From Candidatus Helarchaeota archaeon (GTDB taxonomy: Archaea > Asgardarchaeota > Lokiarchaeia > Helarchaeales > JABXJV01): a stretch of DNA of 16,414 bases. The stretch's first letter is position 1; every line of letters begins with the position of its first letter. Below are positions 13,853 to 16,414 of this stretch, piece by piece. The notes beneath the pieces were generated by a model. It was not told the origin of the DNA. It searched no databases and saw nothing but the letters and a program-made list of their open reading frames with translations. Location of the stretch: positions 1 to 16,414 of the forward strand of contig JABXJV010000094.1 in assembly GCA_013375355.1 (NCBI GenBank), read 5' to 3'. The position numbers and the translations under genes are program-made.

Positions 13853-16414
13853 TTATTTGTTTTTTGAGTAGATCACGAATATTACAATGCCTAATGCTAT
13901 TAATATTGGTCCTGACAGAGTTGCATACCACATTGGGTCGAGATATGAGAGCGATAGCACAATATTAAGACCGCCAGGAACTAATAGAAATAGGAAAGTA
14001 TTGATCATACCAAATATTAAGAGAAATAGACCATGTATCCATGAAGGACCTTTTTCAGTTCTTTCTCTCAATCGTTTTCTAAGGGCTTCTTCTCGTAAAG
14101 TAGCTTTTGTTTGAGCCGTTCCAGTTGTAGCAACTAATCTTTTCCACTTTCTTGTTGTTTCTTGTTCATGTCGTCTACTAGAAACCATTGCAGCTGCTCC
14201 AATAACTGCTGCACCTACCATCGTTCCTAATATAAACAGTATGTTAAATGCAAGATCTTCCGGCAGGACAACAGTAACAAATCTATCTGAAATAATACTA
14301 TTACCTGCCGCGTCTGTTACGTTGAAATAATATGTTATTACAGTTCCTGCTGGCATAGGTGGTAAGATTGCACGATATGGGCTGCCTTTGCTCATCCTAA
14401 AACTACTCCACGGTAGACCAGCAGAGAACCACACCGAAACTTCACTAATGGGTGCCCCGAATTCTTCATCTGCAACTTCGATTTCTAAGATCACACTCTC
14501 ACCAGGCCTTATGAATGGTAATCGACTAAATCTTATTGCACTAATATCAGGGGGTGTAGTGTCATTTACATAAAATAAGTATTGGATTGTTGAACTATTT
14601 CGTCCTGGTGTATCAATCGCTAATACCCAGAATATCACGTAAATACCCCAATTTAAATTAGCACCTGGTATAGACCCTGTAAATGAGGTACTGCTTTCCC
14701 TTGTCATAGTAATATTGAACACTCCCCCTATATCACAAACTATAAGGGCTGTCAAAAATGGATCACTGTCTATAATTGTTACATTAATCGAATAATCTAT
14801 TCCTGCTTCCGCATCTACAATTGTAATATCTACGAATATTTGAGGAATATCAAAATCAACAATGAACCACACCGTTGCACTTGCATTGTGAGAACTATTT
14901 TGATCAAAAACTGTAATAGTTATGGTATATAGACCACCAGGTACATAAGTCTTATTGGAGAATTCATATGCACCCCAAGGTTGATTATAAGGTTTCATAG
15001 ATGCATTAGTAAAATCGAAAAGATCTTCCCTGCTGATTTTTATTGACTGGATATCTGATCCTGTGCCGTTCACAAAGCCGCCTATTCTAATTGTACTACC
15101 AGTAGAGATATAATCACCATCGGTTGGATATGTTATATTTACCGTTGGAGGTATAGGATCTGGTGTAGGTAGACTTACATCGATCCAGCGGGTAATATTC
15201 CTCCAATTACCAATGGTATCTTGCATGGCTATCTGATAGGAGTAAGTGCCATTTATTATAGGCGTCCATGAATTATTATAATAAGTATCGCCAGTTATAT
15301 TTTGCATCGTATAGTTGAACCCGTCAATATCAAACCAAACTTGATTAACTCCAGATATGTCGGTTACATTAATCCATATTTCTAATGTAGTTCCATTATC
15401 AATCGGATCCGCACTCTCTATTGGCTCTGAATAACTCGGACCAATAGTATCATTCACTGTCACAATCACCGTGTCGTTTACCCAATTTCCGGTTGTGTCA
15501 ATTACCGTGCAGTTAAAGGTGTACAGTCCTATGGGCAGGCCGTCCACACTGATCGTTATAGGTACTCCGGAAGTCCAAACACCACTATCTACAAGAATCG
15601 TATTATTGGTAATCGTATATAAATTAGGAGACGCATCAGTAGCTGTCCAGGAGATTAAATTGCCGCTAGTTCCATATTCAATATCTAAATCTAATGGAGA
15701 GGTAATCGTTGGAGGTGCCGTGTCGTTCACCGTCACGATCACCGTATCACTTGCCGAGTTGCCGGTTGTATCATTAACCGTGCATACAAAGGTGTAGGTG
15801 CCTATGGGCAGACCATCCACACTGATCGTTATAGGTACTCCGGAAGTCCAAGCACCGCTTGCTACCTCAACCGTATTATTGGTTATAACATATAAATTAG
15901 GAGCTAGATCATTAGCCGTCCAGGAGATCGAATAACCCGTATCTCCAAGTTCATAAGGTATATCTGCTGGAGCGCTAATGGTAGGAGGTGTAGAGTCGGA
16001 CACGGTCACGATCACCGTATCACTTGCCGAGTTGCCGGTTGTATCATTAACCGTGCATATAAAGGTGTAGGTGCCTATGGGCAGACCATCCACACTGATC
16101 GTTATAAGCGAACCGGAGGTCCAACTACCGCTCGCTACCTCAACCGTATTATTGGTTATAACATATATGTCCGGAATGAGAGAAGTCCAATTCCAAGAGA
16201 TCGAATAACCCGTATCTCCAAGTTCATAAGATATATCTGATGGGAATGGTGCAACTTGCACTGGTGCTCCTGGAGGATTAACAGTCACGATCACCGTATC
16301 ACTTGCCGAGTTGCCGGTTGTGTCATTAACCGTGCATACAAAGGTGTAAACCCCTATGGGCAGACCATCCACACTTATAACTATGGGAGTGCCGGAAGTC
16401 CAAGCACCACTTGC
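13853..16414 (-). CDS. Large surface protein with Ig/HYR-like repeats and C-terminal membrane helices, 5' end outside window
   Basis: The frame is open from the TAA at 13853 to the window edge (853 residues visible). The apparent GTG start at 16372 is just the Val of an ISVDGLPIG repeat motif, so the true start lies further out. The first part holds Ig/HYR-like repeats of 91-93 residues, each with an ISW-type strand, ITNNT, an ASGAWTSG-like turn, DGLPIGTYTF and a C-x-V-DTTGN-x-x-x-DTVIVTV end. Three or four more Ig-like domains without tight repeats follow. Asn-X-Ser/Thr sites are dense, fitting S-layer-like glycoprotein outside the cell. The C-terminus has one membrane helix (ILFILGTMVGAAVIGAAAMV), a basic cytoplasmic loop, and two more helices ending in YSKNK. 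It is an adhesin or surface-structure protein by architecture and heads the minus-strand surface operon within the window. Confidence 0.88.
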   Translation of the reverse strand, partial: ASGAWTSGTPIVISVDGLPIGVYTFVCTVNDTTGNSASDTVIVTVNPPGAPVQVAPFPSDISYELGDTGYSISWNWTSLIPDIYVITNNTVEVASGSWTSGSLITISVDGLPIGTYTFICTVNDTTGNSASDTVIVTVSDSTPPTISAPADIPYELGDTGYSISWTANDLAPNLYVITNNTVEVASGAWTSGVPITISVDGLPIGTYTFVCTVNDTTGNSASDTVIVTVNDTAPPTITSPLDLDIEYGTSGNLISWTATDASPNLYTITNNTILVDSGVWTSGVPITISVDGLPIGLYTFNCTVIDTTGNWVNDTVIVTVNDTIGPSYSEPIESADPIDNGTTLEIWINVTDISGVNQVWFDIDGFNYTMQNITGDTYYNNSWTPIINGTYSYQIAMQDTIGNWRNITRWIDVSLPTPDPIPPTVNITYPTDGDYISTGSTIRIGGFVNGTGSDIQSIKISREDLFDFTNASMKPYNQPWGAYEFSNKTYVPGGLYTITITVFDQNSSHNASATVWFIVDFDIPQIFVDITIVDAEAGIDYSINVTIIDSDPFLTALIVCDIGGVFNITMTRESSTSFTGSIPGANLNWGIYVIFWVLAIDTPGRNSSTIQYLFYVNDTTPPDISAIRFSRLPFIRPGESVILEIEVADEEFGAPISEVSVWFSAGLPWSSFRMSKGSPYRAILPPMPAGTVITYYFNVTDAAGNSIISDRFVTVVLPEDLAFNILFILGTMVGAAVIGAAAMVSSRRHEQETTRKWKRLVATTGTAQTKATLREEALRKRLRERTEKGPSWIHGLFLLIFGMINTFLFLLVPGGLNIVLSLSYLDPMWYATLSGPILIALGIVIFVIYSKNK
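15450..16414 (-). repeat. Tandem Ig/HYR-like repeat array, period 273-279 bp
   Basis: A conserved GGGCAG (coding for part of GLPIG) recurs at 15533, 15806, 16079 and 16358, giving periods of 273, 273 and 279 bp (91, 91 and 93 residues). Positions 15732-15833 and 16005-16106 match at 101 of 102 bases, with a single C/T difference at 15787/16060. The array runs out of the window. Its GC content is visibly higher than that of its surroundings. Confidence 0.92.

Noticed and set aside
15471..15797. Plus-strand open frame of 108 codons in the repeat array
   Set aside because: It is antisense to the Ig/HYR repeats and repeats with them; there is no ribosome-binding site and composition does not support it.

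Overview
The window looks like an AT-rich archaeal chromosome, most likely an Asgard archaeon of the Lokiarchaeia type. Supporting this are an archaea-specific DUF99 (endonuclease dU family) gene, ParM/Ta0583-type archaeal actin homologues, GGTGAT/GGAG Shine-Dalgarno signals, many coiled-coil/TPR proteins of unknown function, and large sequon-rich surface proteins anchored by C-terminal membrane helices. The lineage is an inference; no rRNA or other marker gene is present.

Layout. (1) 1-625, minus: 5' part of a coiled-coil protein that leaves the window. (2) 796-3098, plus: compact operon of DUF99 protein, CPBP/CAAX-type membrane protease and a radical SAM protein. (3) 3361-5022, plus: an unrecognised Lys-rich protein with repeated winged-helix-like units. 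It has a duplicated 20-bp motif containing the palindrome ATGCGCAT upstream and a remnant of a second radical SAM gene downstream. (4) 5131-9577: the most interesting block. Two actin-like genes are divergently transcribed from a 280-bp spacer. The plus-strand copy has intact nucleotide-binding loops; the minus-strand copy is degenerate at all three. Each actin is followed by a helical-protein gene: a coiled-coil + E2/RWD-like + TPR-like protein (minus, broken by a frameshift in an A9 tract) and a coiled-coil/TPR-like protein (plus). (5) 9712-16414, minus: a probable operon of surface proteins. In order of transcription these are a repetitive Ig/HYR-like protein (5' end outside the window), a membrane-anchored ectodomain protein split into two reading frames by a one-base deletion, and a multi-helix membrane protein with a Pro/Ala/Lys linker, a four-Cys zinc ribbon and a C-terminal helical hairpin.

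Best candidate for an undescribed system: the divergent actin pair. One copy is a probable active filament former, the other a probable pseudo-ATPase whose translation may start at AUU, and each is linked to a helical partner. The E2/RWD-fold partner, whose reading frame depends on an A9 tract, makes a cytoskeletal module with a built-in switch conceivable. A sequencing error in the tract is the simpler explanation and must be excluded first. No tRNA, rRNA, CRISPR array or insertion sequence was seen.
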